A stretch of DNA of 27,510 nt from NCBI RefSeq assembly GCF_000090795.2, contig NW_003546262.1, forward strand, positions 412,635-440,144, written 5' to 3'. Origin of the DNA: Amphimedon queenslandica (lineage: Eukaryota; Porifera; Demospongiae; Haplosclerida; Niphatidae). Positions 9,940 to 18,195 of this stretch are shown one piece after another; positions within the stretch are counted from its first letter, which is position 1, and each line of letters opens with the position of its first letter. Under the pieces are notes generated by a model. That model was given only the letters and a program-made list of their open reading frames with translations. It was not told where the DNA came from and did not search any database. Made by a program: the position numbers and the translations under genes.

Positions 9940-11330
9940 GCAATTTAATGGGGAATACGGATGTTTATGTTCTGAAAAAAAGGGTGAAGTTTGTAAATGT
10001 GCAGGAATATATCACCCAAACCTAGAACTTTAACTTAGAAATAGTGAAACAATGAAGCATTTGGCATCTTCAGCTGGCCAAACCTTTCGATGGAGTGAAA
10101 GATCCTTGCCTTTTGGGGGATTACTTAGAGATTCCATCATGTATTCCTATTGACAACATGCACACAGCATTGGAAGGAGTATTTAAGCAATTAATGAGGC
10201 ATTGGTTTGACCCACAATACCATTCAAAGCCATATAGTGTACGTAAAAGTATTCGTAATATTAAGGCATTATTGTTAGACATAAAACCAATTATTGAAAT
10301 CTAACGCCTTCCAAGATCTTTTGATTCTCTTTCCTGTTTTAAAACCTCTGAATTGTGGGCTTGACTTCTCTGTTATTCATTGCCTATTTTGTCCATATTT
10401 CTGCCGCCAAAATATCTTTACCATCTCTCTTTATTAGTCACTTCTTTCCTAATTTTGTTGTCTGATGAAATCAAAATACAAGCTTTACATTTTGTTCATC
10501 TTATGTTGGCCACTTTTTACCAATTATCTGGTGAACTATATTCGCCAAATATGTACACAGCCAATGTGCACTCCTTAACACACACAGTACCACTTGTTCA
10601 GTTATGGGGACCACTGGGGATGGTCAATGTTTGGGTTTGGGACCACTTTTCATGGAACAAGGAGAATTGCCCCGAATGAGTTTTCAGATTCAGTTGCTTC
10701 AAATGGTACCTAAAAAGTTGCTTAGTTTAAGTGCATCTCAGAATGAGTCCACAAAGGAATACATTACGCAACTCTTATGCAAAAACAAATAAATATTACA
10801 TGAGTTATTTGAAGGATGCTATATCGTTATTAAAATTAGTACATATTCACTAACAGAAGATAAAATGTTAGTTGCAAGGCACTATAACGTCAATGCTAGT
10901 CAAGAAGTACATTGTTTTAAGCAGCAAATGCTAAAAAATACAATATACATTAGAGAAAGTGGCGGTATCAGCAACTTGTGCAATAATTCGATTGTTCATA
11001 CCTAAATAAGGATAAATCAATAAAAATTGGTAAAGTACAACCTATTTTTTTTCAAAGCAAGATCATATATGCACTCATTTCTGTTTCATCATAAATTATT
11101 ATATAACGAATGAGACTCCTCTTTCAAATTCATGACCACCCCTAATTACTCTAATTCGCCAATTTGTCTGCTTAAAAGCAGTTTCTGGAAGTGAAGGCAA
11201 CTGATGAAATTACAGCAATAAGTTTTTTAAAATTCTCAATAAGTTTATTGAAATTCAAGGTAAAAATTCTGGCCAGAAAACCGTTTATTGTGTCCCTTTA
11301 CCAAACCAACTTGAAGTTCACTAATAATAC
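9940..11330 (+). pseudogene. EnSpm-like transposase copy 1, C-terminal part
   Basis: Coding resumes with FNGEYGC...CAGIYHPNLEL (about 9943-10032), a Cys-containing block. After a frameshift it continues at about 10080 with GVKDPCLLGDYLEIPSCIPI, then DNMHTALEGVFKQLMRHWF, SVRKSIRNIKALLLDIKP, LPRSFDSL...KTSELWA, a hydrophobic PILSIFLPPKYLYHLSLLVT block and LYSPNMYTANVHSLTH...WGPLG, ending near 10680. These match in order the second half of copy 2. Beyond 10800, weaker pieces in shifted frames (ARHYNVNASQEVHCFKQQML, RESGGISNLCNN, KIIYALISV) fit a C-terminal tail to about 11330. In-frame stops (10302-10304 and one near 10362) and frameshifts show decay. Confidence 0.7.
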
Positions 11331-11399
11331 ATTACTTTACAATAATATTAACAATTAATTTATGCATATAAAGTCAAGTATAACTGTTTTGCTGTTTTC

Positions 11400-11746
11400 T
11401 AATACATATGTAATGCATGTAAGAACATATAATATTGGGCATGCAAAATGAAGAGTCAGATCCTGCCTGGTTATCCTGTAACAAATAATGTTTGGATATA
11501 ACATGTAAGATTATGTGTAAAATCTTGCCTGAGATTTCAATGTCATCTATGTAAGATTATGCATGTCAGTCAGATCTTTTATGGTTATAATGCAACAAAT
11601 TATGTTAAGATTTAACATAAGAACATATGTAAGATCTTGGATGTGCTTTGAGTGTAAAATAATTCATGTAGGATAATATAAGTGATACTGTAAGATAATT
11701 CATGTAAGATCTTGCGCAACATTCGGCCTTTGAATCTTATCAGTCA
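11400..11746. repeat. Diverged ATG-TAAGAT satellite, first block
   Basis: Degenerate units are built on CATGTAAGATCTT and GTAAGATAATTCATG, becoming more regular toward 11680. They lead into the better-defined 61-bp array and are broken by MITE C1 at 11749. No coding signal is seen. Confidence 0.65.
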
Positions 11747-11748
11747 TA

Positions 11749-11987
11749 TGTGACCATAATTGACAAAAGGTACCTTATGGCGGGTAGTGAAATTTGCCTT
11801 TATAGCCAAGAAAATCCAACTTCCTGACCCCTATTTATCATGAAATTACTCCACAGGATGCAAAAAGTTACTATGTAACTTTTAAACACAATAGATGTCC
11901 AACAGAGCACTCACATGTTGATATTTTTCATTATAATGATGAATTTTAAAATCCGCCATAAGGTACCTTTTGTCAATTATGGTCACA
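11749..11987 (-). mobile_element. MITE C1, 239 bp, TA target duplication (Tc1/mariner-type)
   Basis: The terminal inverted repeats are about 35 bp and begin TGTGACCATAATTGACAAAA, with GGTACC and TTATGGCGG at the inner end. They are flanked by TA at 11747-11748 and 11988-11989. Removing the element and one TA restores CAGTCATATTGTAAGAT, which matches the neighbouring satellite unit CAGTGATATTGTAAGAT, so the TA duplication is directly supported. Copies C2 and C3 are the same length and lie in the opposite orientation. No coding capacity. Confidence 0.92.
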
Positions 11988-11989
11988 TA

Positions 11990-12272
11990 TTGTAAGATAA
12001 TTCATGTGAGATCTTAAGTAAGACCTGGCATTTAAGATATAATTTATGTTAGATCTTAAGATCCGGCCTTTAAATCTTATTTGTGATATTGTAACATAAA
12101 TCATGTAAGATCTTAACTAAGATCCAGCCTTTAAATCTTATCAGTGATATTATCACTGATAAAATTTTAAGGCCGGATCTTACTTAAGATCTTACATGAT
12201 TTATCTTACAATATCACTTATAAGATTTAAAGGTCGGGTCTTACTTAAGACCTTACGTGAATTATCTTACAA
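11990..12272. repeat. 61-bp satellite with internal orientation switch
   Basis: Units of about 61 bp, with segments GTAAGATAATTCATGTAAG, ATCTTAAGTAAGATC, CGGCCTTTAAATCTTATC and AGTGATATT, run forward to 12150 and then in reverse complement to 12272. The switch is a perfect 12-bp inverted repeat, TTATCAGTGATA/TATCACTGATAA, around one base at 12150. Single strands could fold into a hairpin with arms of more than 110 bp. Composite repeat B interrupts the reversed half. Confidence 0.85.
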
Positions 12273-13005
12273 AAGTAAATAAAAAACATTAAAAATGGAA
12301 AAGGAGTAGGATTAAAATGGGAAAAAGTAAAGAAACAAGAGAGTACTTGCAAACTGGTGTGAGAAGATATCCTACACCACTCCATGAAACATAAAGCCCT
12401 CACTAGTGTAACTGTGTAAGCCTTTATGGTGNNNNNNNNNNATCCTACTCCTTTTCCATTTTTAATGTTTTTTATTTACTTGTTTACATTCTTTTTTCTT
12501 AAATTAAGAAATTATGTTGTTTTGATTCTGTGGTTAGGTTAATCATATTCGTACTAATCACGTGCGCATAAATTAAAATGGCGTCAAACCACAAACCCAC
12601 GCGGTGTCTGCAGCTGGATTTTGACTTCCATTTTGTTCTCTCCTTGCTACTTTTTGAATCCACCTTAGTGGTCCATGACCCAAGCACAAAGGAATGATGT
12701 AAAAGCCAACTGAAGCAGTTCTCTGGTTTAAAAGATTATCGTGGCGATAGAAGAAGTTGATAGAAGAAAAGTCTGAAGAATTTTGCAGAAATTTGAATTT
12801 TGGCCTATTCTCCAAAAAAGCTCCTGCTACATTACAGTCCACTTTAAAGGCATTAGGAGAATTGCTCAGTGAAGGAGAGCTCATCTAAGCCATTCATAAG
12901 GCTGTACAACGTAAGATAAAAGAGTCATAAGTGTTTGAAATTCATAAAAACAGTCGCCATCTTGAAAAACCAACCTCAATCCTACATATAGGCTACCGCC
13001 TATAT
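12273..13005 (-). mobile_element. Composite repeat B (inverted partner of A)
   Basis: This is the reverse-complement copy of 6164-6990, with a 10-N gap at 12432-12441 inside the foldback. It is inserted in the 61-bp satellite between CTTACAA and AATATCAC, with AA on both sides, so the empty site CTTACAATATCAC is the normal satellite sequence. On minus it carries a 103-residue open frame (12573-12884, start ATGAGCTCTCC), with ENRPKFKFLQNSSDF and CLGHGPLRW, that is broken by stops in copy A. No known domain is seen. Upstream of that ATG (12953-12965) is GTCGCCATCTTG, the YY1-like motif in reverse. Confidence 0.75.
12432..12441. other. Assembly gap (10 N)
   Basis: The gap sits within the foldback of composite repeat B, just where the right arm should pair with the left. 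Comparison with copy A suggests that roughly 80-100 bp of the arm and loop are missing, which fits collapse of a hairpin during sequencing or assembly. Confidence 0.9.
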
Positions 13006-13205
13006 AATATCACTAATAAGATTTAAAAGCTGAATCTTACTTAATGCTTTACATGAATTATCTTACAATATTACTGTAAGATTATTCATGTATGATCTTA
13101 AGTAAGACCTGGCCTTTAAATCTTGTAAGTGATATTGTAAGATAATTTATGTAAGTAACATCCGGCCTGTAAAGATAAATCTTGTAGGATCTTAAGTAAC
13201 ACTAT
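13006..13205. repeat. 61-bp satellite, third block with second orientation switch
   Basis: Reversed units continue from composite repeat B to about 13070. The direction then flips back to forward around TCTTACA-ATATTAC-TGTAAGA. Forward units fade by about 13205. The array is therefore forward, reverse, forward. Confidence 0.75.
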
Positions 13206-13570
13206 GCCTGTATGTGATAGCTTAGATCGATCAGACAAAATGCAAATAAGATTTTACAAGGTTGTTCTTGATTTTTATTTCACTTTACTTCACATTAACT
13301 CATCTGATCAGATTATTCAAGATCTTAGTAAAATTTTTTTCCTGGGAGGCATCACATTATTTAAGTGATACTGCTTGCTATACATGCATTCATGATTGAC
13401 TAATATTATTTCATATGTAGTTATGTACCAAATGTAGGTAGGTTGTTTATTGTGAAATAGTATTAGGCCAAGACTGTATTGTCTATTTTCTAGTATTTAC
13501 TTCTCCCTCTTCCTATAATGTTGTTGAGCATTACTGGTAATATTGAAATTGTTAAAGGTGAGGAAAAGAG
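13206..13570. other. AT-rich spacer, nothing recognised
   Basis: No convincing reading frame, inverted repeat or RNA was found. A single AAGATCTTAG near 13320 may be a satellite relic. Confidence 0.35.
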
Positions 13571-13950
13571 ATGGATGGATGTCAAGCTGATGCAGGCCAG
13601 TCACTAGTTGAGGAAGTCATGGAATGGTAGAAGAAATGATGTCAATAGTTCATGAGGTGTGGGCAAAAGAACCAAGTTCATTGGAAGTAAATGATCAGAG
13701 GAATAGTAACGACGATAATAATAATACAAGCCAAATGATAGTAATGTACAATTTTAATTATGAGGACATAATTTTCCCTTTCTTTTTATATTATTTATCA
13801 TTGTCATCTCTTTAAAAATGAAATTCCTCTCCAGAAAAGGAAAGCTGTGACAGTGCTTGTGGTTGCATGTATAAAGTGTGCAGAACCCATGATGATATTA
13901 AGGCATTTCTACCGTTTAAAAGTGCAACACTGGATTTCAAAGACAATCAG
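13571..13950 (+). pseudogene. Two-exon coding fragment with Cys-rich second exon, unknown
   Basis: ATG 13571 opens MDGCQADAGQSLVEEVMEW, then TAG at 13628-13630. A shifted frame from 13624 continues MVEEMMSIVHEVWAKEPSSL and an Asn/Asp-rich stretch to a likely donor at about 13740. After an acceptor (CTCTCCAG) near 13833, the second block reads ESCDSACGCMYKVCRTHDDI, then KAFLPFKSATLDFKDNQ, ending at a GTATGC donor near 13950. The four closely spaced Cys and a following His suggest a small metal-binding segment. No family is recognised. The frameshift near 13620 suggests a pseudogene or an unseen splice. Confidence 0.4.
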
Positions 13951-14560
13951 TATGCAAGTTTATACATAAATATTTTTGGAAGGAACAGAAGTTCCTGTTC
14001 CAGTGGAATTATTTCTGCCATTACATTACATGATTAATTAATGGCAATTATTATTGCCTTAAATCAGGACAAAAACTAGTCTGAATCAGCCTGATATTTG
14101 TCCTGTATCATGGTTGTTGTGTAATTAGTCATGGTTATATCATGAAGATCAGCCACGATACACTTATGTACTTATTGAGGCCAGAATATCAGACATGATC
14201 AATACTAATGTGTCAGGGAATCATGGCTCTATTAGTTTAGATAATCAGACTTGGTCCATTATTTTAAGTATAAGTGCTACACATGATAATAATTGGTTGT
14301 ATAACAATCACAGATGTGTAACAGTATTGTGAAAATGGTGTTTCATATTGCTTTGGTATTGATTACAGCATTATTGAGCTTTGATTGGCTGTTAACCCTT
14401 TCACAAATTAGATGACGTTACATGTATAAACATTGCATAGTGATGTGTGATAAATTGAACATCTCTCAATAATCCTTCAAAGTCTGTATTTTATTCTCCT
14501 TCATTTGCCTTTCTCCCTACATATATGCTTCCCTAGCCACTTTTTTTGCCTACATGGTGT
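13951..14560. other. Non-coding, ATCATG/TCCTG-rich sequence
   Basis: Loosely repeated words (ATCATGG, CAGCC/GATATT, CAATACTAA) occur, but there is no clear period, reading frame or terminal repeat. Confidence 0.3.
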
Positions 14561-14661
14561 TCCCGAATGAGGGGTTGGTTGTAATTATGTCTACGGGACA
14601 AATGGGCGCTGCGGCTATAGAATAAGGATGAAAGAGTTCAAGACACTCACGGCTATGCCAT

Positions 14662-14732
14662 ATCTCCGTAGTCTAATGGCAAGGACACCGGGTTTTCAAC
14701 CTGAAGATAAGAGTTTGATTCTCTTTGGGGAT
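14662..14732 (+). tRNA. tRNA-Glu(UUC)-like sequence, possibly a SINE head
   Basis: The sequence folds as a 71-nt cloverleaf. The acceptor stem ATCTCCG/TGGGGAT has seven pairs including two G-T wobbles. The D-arm is GTC...GAC. The anticodon arm CCGGG-TTTTCAA-CCTGA has four of five pairs and anticodon TTC at 14695-14697 after T33. The T-arm AAGAG-TTTGATT-CTCTT is fully paired. The A-box region TAGTCTAATGGC and B-box GTTTGATTCTC are present. The variable loop is one base short and the first pair is A-T. No T-run terminator follows; instead a coding-like sequence starts 6 bp downstream. It could be a real gene, a pseudogene or the tRNA-derived head of a retroposon. Confidence 0.6.
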
Positions 14733-14737
14733 GTGCG

Positions 14738-14983
14738 ATGGATGGAGTAAACGACAGAAGACCAAGTGGGATGGAGTTTCCAGGTAGAGACCCGGTTCAC
14801 CAGACACTAACAGTATTACGTAGGCGGATGGCAGAACTGGAGCAGCATCTGAATGCAGCAAAGGGAGAATTAGCCGCAGTAAAAAGGGAGAATGGGTGAT
14901 TGAAAGTGGATATATCCACATTACAAAGGGATAATGGACGATTGAGAGGGTAATTATCCGCACTAAAAATGCAAATTGTGTAG
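14738..14983 (+). pseudogene. Coiled-coil coding fragment just 3' of the tRNA-Glu-like sequence
   Basis: From ATG 14738 one frame runs 81 codons to TAG 14981-14983, broken by TGA 14897-14899 and TAA 14951-14953. The product shows heptad-spaced leucines (LTVLRRRMAELEQHL, LKVDISTLQRDNGRLRG) with many Lys, Arg and Glu, typical of a coiled coil. Base composition (GC-rich, CpG-containing from about 14570 to 14900) differs from the AT-rich flanks, suggesting recent arrival. The family is not recognised. Its tight spacing to the tRNA-like sequence suggests one inserted unit. Confidence 0.5.
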
Positions 14984-15664
14984 TACAATTACTGTTAGCA
15001 AGTTTTCAATTACCAATTCAGTGTTCTAGCTTTTAAATTTTTTTATCCCCCTCTTGCCTCACTTTGTTACCCCTTTCAAATGTCTATTCATCTTTGCCTG
15101 CAAAATATTGATTGCCCATTACAGGCATGTTGCTAAAACATGAATCCGCAAAAGCGACAAATCATTTATATAAATTTGTGAACTCCTCAAAAAAAAAGCG
15201 CTATACGGTGTATCTAGAGAGTCACAGAAAATATATCTAAAAAATGATGTTTAATTTTGCTTTAACTATATTTGTTTGAAGATTTGAATCACTGACTTTC
15301 TGAGTTCACTCGAGATGCTTATCCTTAGCAAGAGTAACCCAAGACTATATACCTTAGACACTTAAAAAAGATTGTATCCACAAATGGAGTCTAATAACAG
15401 TGTGTGAACTGAGTAGAATTCCATAAAACTATGGCTTTAATAGAAGAGACACCATTTTTTTTAGCAATCAAGATTTCGCACTTACTAGACTGTGTGAAAC
15501 TCCATTATCCAACCAAAGCAACACCCTCACATTATAAAGAAAGCAAAATTTAATGCAACAGTATAATGCAGGACTAAATAATTTGTAAAAATAAGTGTAA
15601 AACAATTTTTTGTTTTGGTGAGGCCAATGCACCAACAGTGGTTAACCTATAGTACTGTACTGTA
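14984..15664. other. AT-rich spacer, nothing firm
   Basis: No supported gene. Position 15290-15345 has a weak reverse B-box-like GATTTGAATC, but no cloverleaf can be drawn. Confidence 0.3.
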
Positions 15665-15985
15665 ATTATAACAAGCGTAACAGTGTAAAAATATTCCTAT
15701 AATTGATTTCACCACCATGCATGTACAGTTGGGTTCTTATTAAGACATATGAAGGTTCTCTCTACCTTCTAATGCTTCTAGAAAAGTCTTTAGAGAGTGT
15801 CTTTATGTTGTTTCGCTGTTAGAAAGCTCATAACTTTGCTCCATGTGCAAACCGCCATTTTGTTTGCCGTGACAACTCCCACTTACGTAGCATGGGCGGG
15901 TGGTTGCTAAGGCTTGTTATTTCTCCAATACAACGTGTACAGAAGAAATGTAAGCGTTGACATACAATCAAATATATATATATAT
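15665..15985 (-). repeat. Repeat family F, copy 2
   Basis: This is the reverse-complement partner of 3722-4045. It shares TTGGGTTCTTATTAAGAC, CTACCTTCTAATGCTTCTAG, AACCGCCATTTTG (YY1-like in reverse) and GGGTGGTTGCTAAGGC, and ends at an AT microsatellite. It lacks the 19-bp duplication of copy 1. Together the copies bracket EnSpm-like copy 1, the satellite and the tRNA-like region as inverted repeats about 11.6 kb apart. Confidence 0.75.
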
Positions 15986-16018
15986 CCCACGTGGGTGAAA
16001 TCAGTTATAGGACGACCA

Positions 16019-16033
16019 GGGGGCTACGCCCCC
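16019..16033. repeat. GC-rich hairpin
   Basis: GGGGGC-TAC-GCCCCC is a perfect 6-bp stem with a 3-nt loop, within CCAGGGGGCTACGCCCCCAG. It is strikingly GC-rich against an AT-rich surround. Function unknown. Confidence 0.7.
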
Positions 16034-16590
16034 AGGTTGTAAAAAGTAGCGGGTACTTAAACTAGTACTGTACCGTAATTACAATGGGTACTTTTTAAAT
16101 GTTAATAGTATGAAGTATTGAAAGTATGTTGTACTTAACTGGAACAACACTACCTTTCTCGCAGACCCACACTGTTAAACACCCTGGTACATTATCTCCC
16201 TCACTGGTATACAATGGTGTACAAGACACTCCCATAGGTAGTATGTTTTATCAAAATAAATATGTACATGTACTAAACAAAAATAACTAAAATGTTACCT
16301 GTGACTTTTCCTTTTTAATTTATTGTTCAGATCCATCACTCATGTCTTTTGTCTACTAAGATGCTCTACATACATCTACAGGTCATATTTTAAGCTTAAA
16401 TATGAACAAATGCATATTTCCATCAAGTCAAAACTCTGCCGACAGAAAAAACAAACGAAACATCGACTGGAACTACAAATAGAACTCAAATATTGTAAGA
16501 TTAGATAAATAGTGATTGAATTACTTCTAAATATTGATAATATCAACTTATGACAAAAATTCATTATACAGGTGACGCTGCCCACCCAAA
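16034..16590. other. Spacer with a possible short basic exon
   Basis: A short plus-strand frame near 16382-16508 reads a basic, helix-like peptide (SKLCRQKKQTKHRLELQIEL) after a CTACAG acceptor-like site. It is too short and isolated to call as a gene. Confidence 0.25.
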
Positions 16591-16930
16591 AAAAGACGTC
16601 CAGTTAACCAAGACCTTGTGAAAACCCGCCAAGATTCTGCATGATAACTTGAAAGATCTTGCCATGATTTAAAGGAAGACTTTGTTTTTTCTTTTCTGAT
16701 TTAGAAACAAAGAATACGTAGGATATTACATAATCTTGCTATTAAGATCATTGATGGTCACTGCAAAATCGTGTCAAGATTCTTTTAAGATTGCCTTCTA
16801 ACTTTCCATATCTTGTAACCAAGAATGTGTAAGATATAGCGAAATCTTGCAATCAAGATTACAGTAAGATATTACATAATCTTAACTGTCATATTTCAAA
16901 TTTTTGAAACAAGATATTACATGTTCTTTC
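16591..16930. repeat. Diverged AAGAT/ATCTT repeat block
   Basis: Irregular alternating words (AAGATATTACATAATCTTG, CAAGATTACAGTAAGATATT, GAAATCTTGCAATCAAGATT) give many short inverted repeats. It resembles the 11.4-13.2 kb satellite in vocabulary but has no clean period. Confidence 0.55.
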
Positions 16931-17339
16931 GAGAATTAAATTAAACTATTTTTGATTAATAACTGAACAGAATAAACATCAGAAAAAGGTCTTAGTAACT
17001 CATGGTATAAATAATCATTATTCAAATACAATCTAACAAACACTAATTCTTACAGTGGTTTGAAAAACATACTAAACAATAACTAAATCCTTTCAGGATC
17101 AAGAGCAGGCTTATAACTCTTCTTTGACTGTAACAAAATACCATTCTTTTATTCAGATTTTGTAACGAGAACATATAACAGGTTACATCCATAGGCATAT
17201 GAATCAGTTTATTAATGTCCTTTGAATCAACAATTTAGCAAGAGTATCATGTAGATCATTAAGTTTGCTATCCATTATTATTAATGAATCCTATGACGCA
17301 AAATTTGCGAAATAAATTGTAAAAATGCTACATGCTTAC
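16931..17339. other. AT-rich sequence, nothing recognised
   Basis: No reading frame or repeat was supported. It may include the 3' end of the minus-strand partner gene of EnSpm-like copy 2. Confidence 0.3.
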
Positions 17340-18076
17340 GTAAATATTTTCAATCCTTATATGACTCTCCAGCGAAGGTGCAATCATTAAACTATTATTA
17401 AATAGTGTTGATCTATTTCTTTTATCCACATCTTGCAGATTAGAAGATGCATTATCTATTAGTGCCTGAGTGTCAATATCCATCACTCCACTAGTTTGGA
17501 AATAAGAGTTGAGATACAAATTAATACTAGTTGAGCAATGCATACCCTTTTGGCAAGAGCTGCACAGTTTTTCCTTGTCATTGTATCACCTTTCTTTGTA
17601 GTCTTCACATTAGGCTTTGACTTTTTTGCAGGTGCAGGTGCTAATACTATGCTTAAAGTTTTAGTTTAGTTTAAAGAAGAATAACTTTTCTCCCATATTG
17701 TAACGTGATATGTCTTGCCTTACTTAGAATAATGTATGACTGCCTGGCCATGAGTATGGGCCTGCTCATCTAAGTCTTCTCCGTTCTCCAAAGTAAGATG
17801 TTGCAGCTTTCTTACAAAGACCTTTCCTGTCTGGTGAAATCTGACTTGTATTTAATCTAATCAGAAAATTTAAAGCCTGACTTTAAATTACCTTCTTAAC
17901 AGAAGCAACATACCCAATGCAGTAGCTTTTTTTGGTGGTTCAACCTGGGTCTCTAAAAGGTGTCACAGTAGTTTTCTTTTTCCCTTCATTTTTTGGAGGT
18001 GTTAAAGGAATGTACTGTGGTAAATTATCTTTATCTCCAATTGTTCTACCTTACAAATAGCATCATTACAACCCAT
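17340..18076 (-). pseudogene. Minus-strand partner gene of EnSpm-like copy 2, unknown
   Basis: ATG 18076 opens MGCNDAICK, with a donor at 18049. Further coding-like blocks are about 18035-17892 (LPQYIPLTPPKNEGKKKTT), 17870-17724 (FVRKLQHLTLENGEDLDEQ, donor GTAAGG), 17640-17546 (PAKKSKPNVKTTKKGDT, donor GTATGC) and 17490-17340 (GVMDIDTQALIDNASS, donor GTAAGC). Splice signals are good but reading phases do not all agree, so I treat it as decayed or mis-modelled. Lys/Pro-rich linkers and short exons resemble the partner gene of copy 1 in style, though no clear residue-level homology is visible. It starts 120 bp from the divergent transposase ATG. Confidence 0.4.
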
Positions 18077-18148
18077 TTCAGTAAGGAATCAGCAGCTAGC
18101 TAAGTGTTTTCTTTGTTCTTGTGGCAAAAGTTTGCATGTGGCATTTAC

Positions 18149-18160
18149 TGAGCATGCTCA
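18149..18160. promoter_or_regulatory. Palindrome TGAGCATGCTCA between divergent genes
   Basis: This perfect 12-bp palindrome lies between ATG 18076 (minus) and ATG 18196 (plus). It equals the copy 1 core TGCGCATGCGCA with one symmetric change on each side (C to A, G to T), suggesting a decayed or altered version of the same site. Confidence 0.5.
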
Positions 18161-18195
18161 TTCCGTCTTAATAATATTTAATAAATCAGACAACA

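Larger units (their letters stand above)
4260..11330. mobile_element. EnSpm/CACTA-like element copy 1, head-to-head two-gene type
   Basis: This is the inferred extent of one large DNA transposon. It has a minus-strand partner gene (about 4260-5658), a palindromic spacer at 5770-5783, and a plus-strand transposase (5848 to about 11330). The transposase is interrupted by composite repeat A (6164-6990) and by a hAT element (about 8119-9939). Copy 2 at 17340-22090 has the same order and orientation of parts. I did not find CACTA-type terminal inverted repeats or a 3-bp target duplication, so both ends are approximate and the unit is an inference from gene order. Confidence 0.5.

Noticed and set aside
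11400-13205. CRISPR-like array
   Set aside because: Repeats are contiguous without unique spacers, change orientation and sit in eukaryotic-type DNA.
14673-14988. Minus-strand frames opposite the tRNA-like and coiled-coil region
   Set aside because: The plus strand shows heptad leucines and the tRNA fold; the minus frames have no motif.
15290-15345. Possible reverse-strand tRNA (B-box-like GATTTGAATC)
   Set aside because: No anticodon arm or acceptor stem pairing could be drawn.
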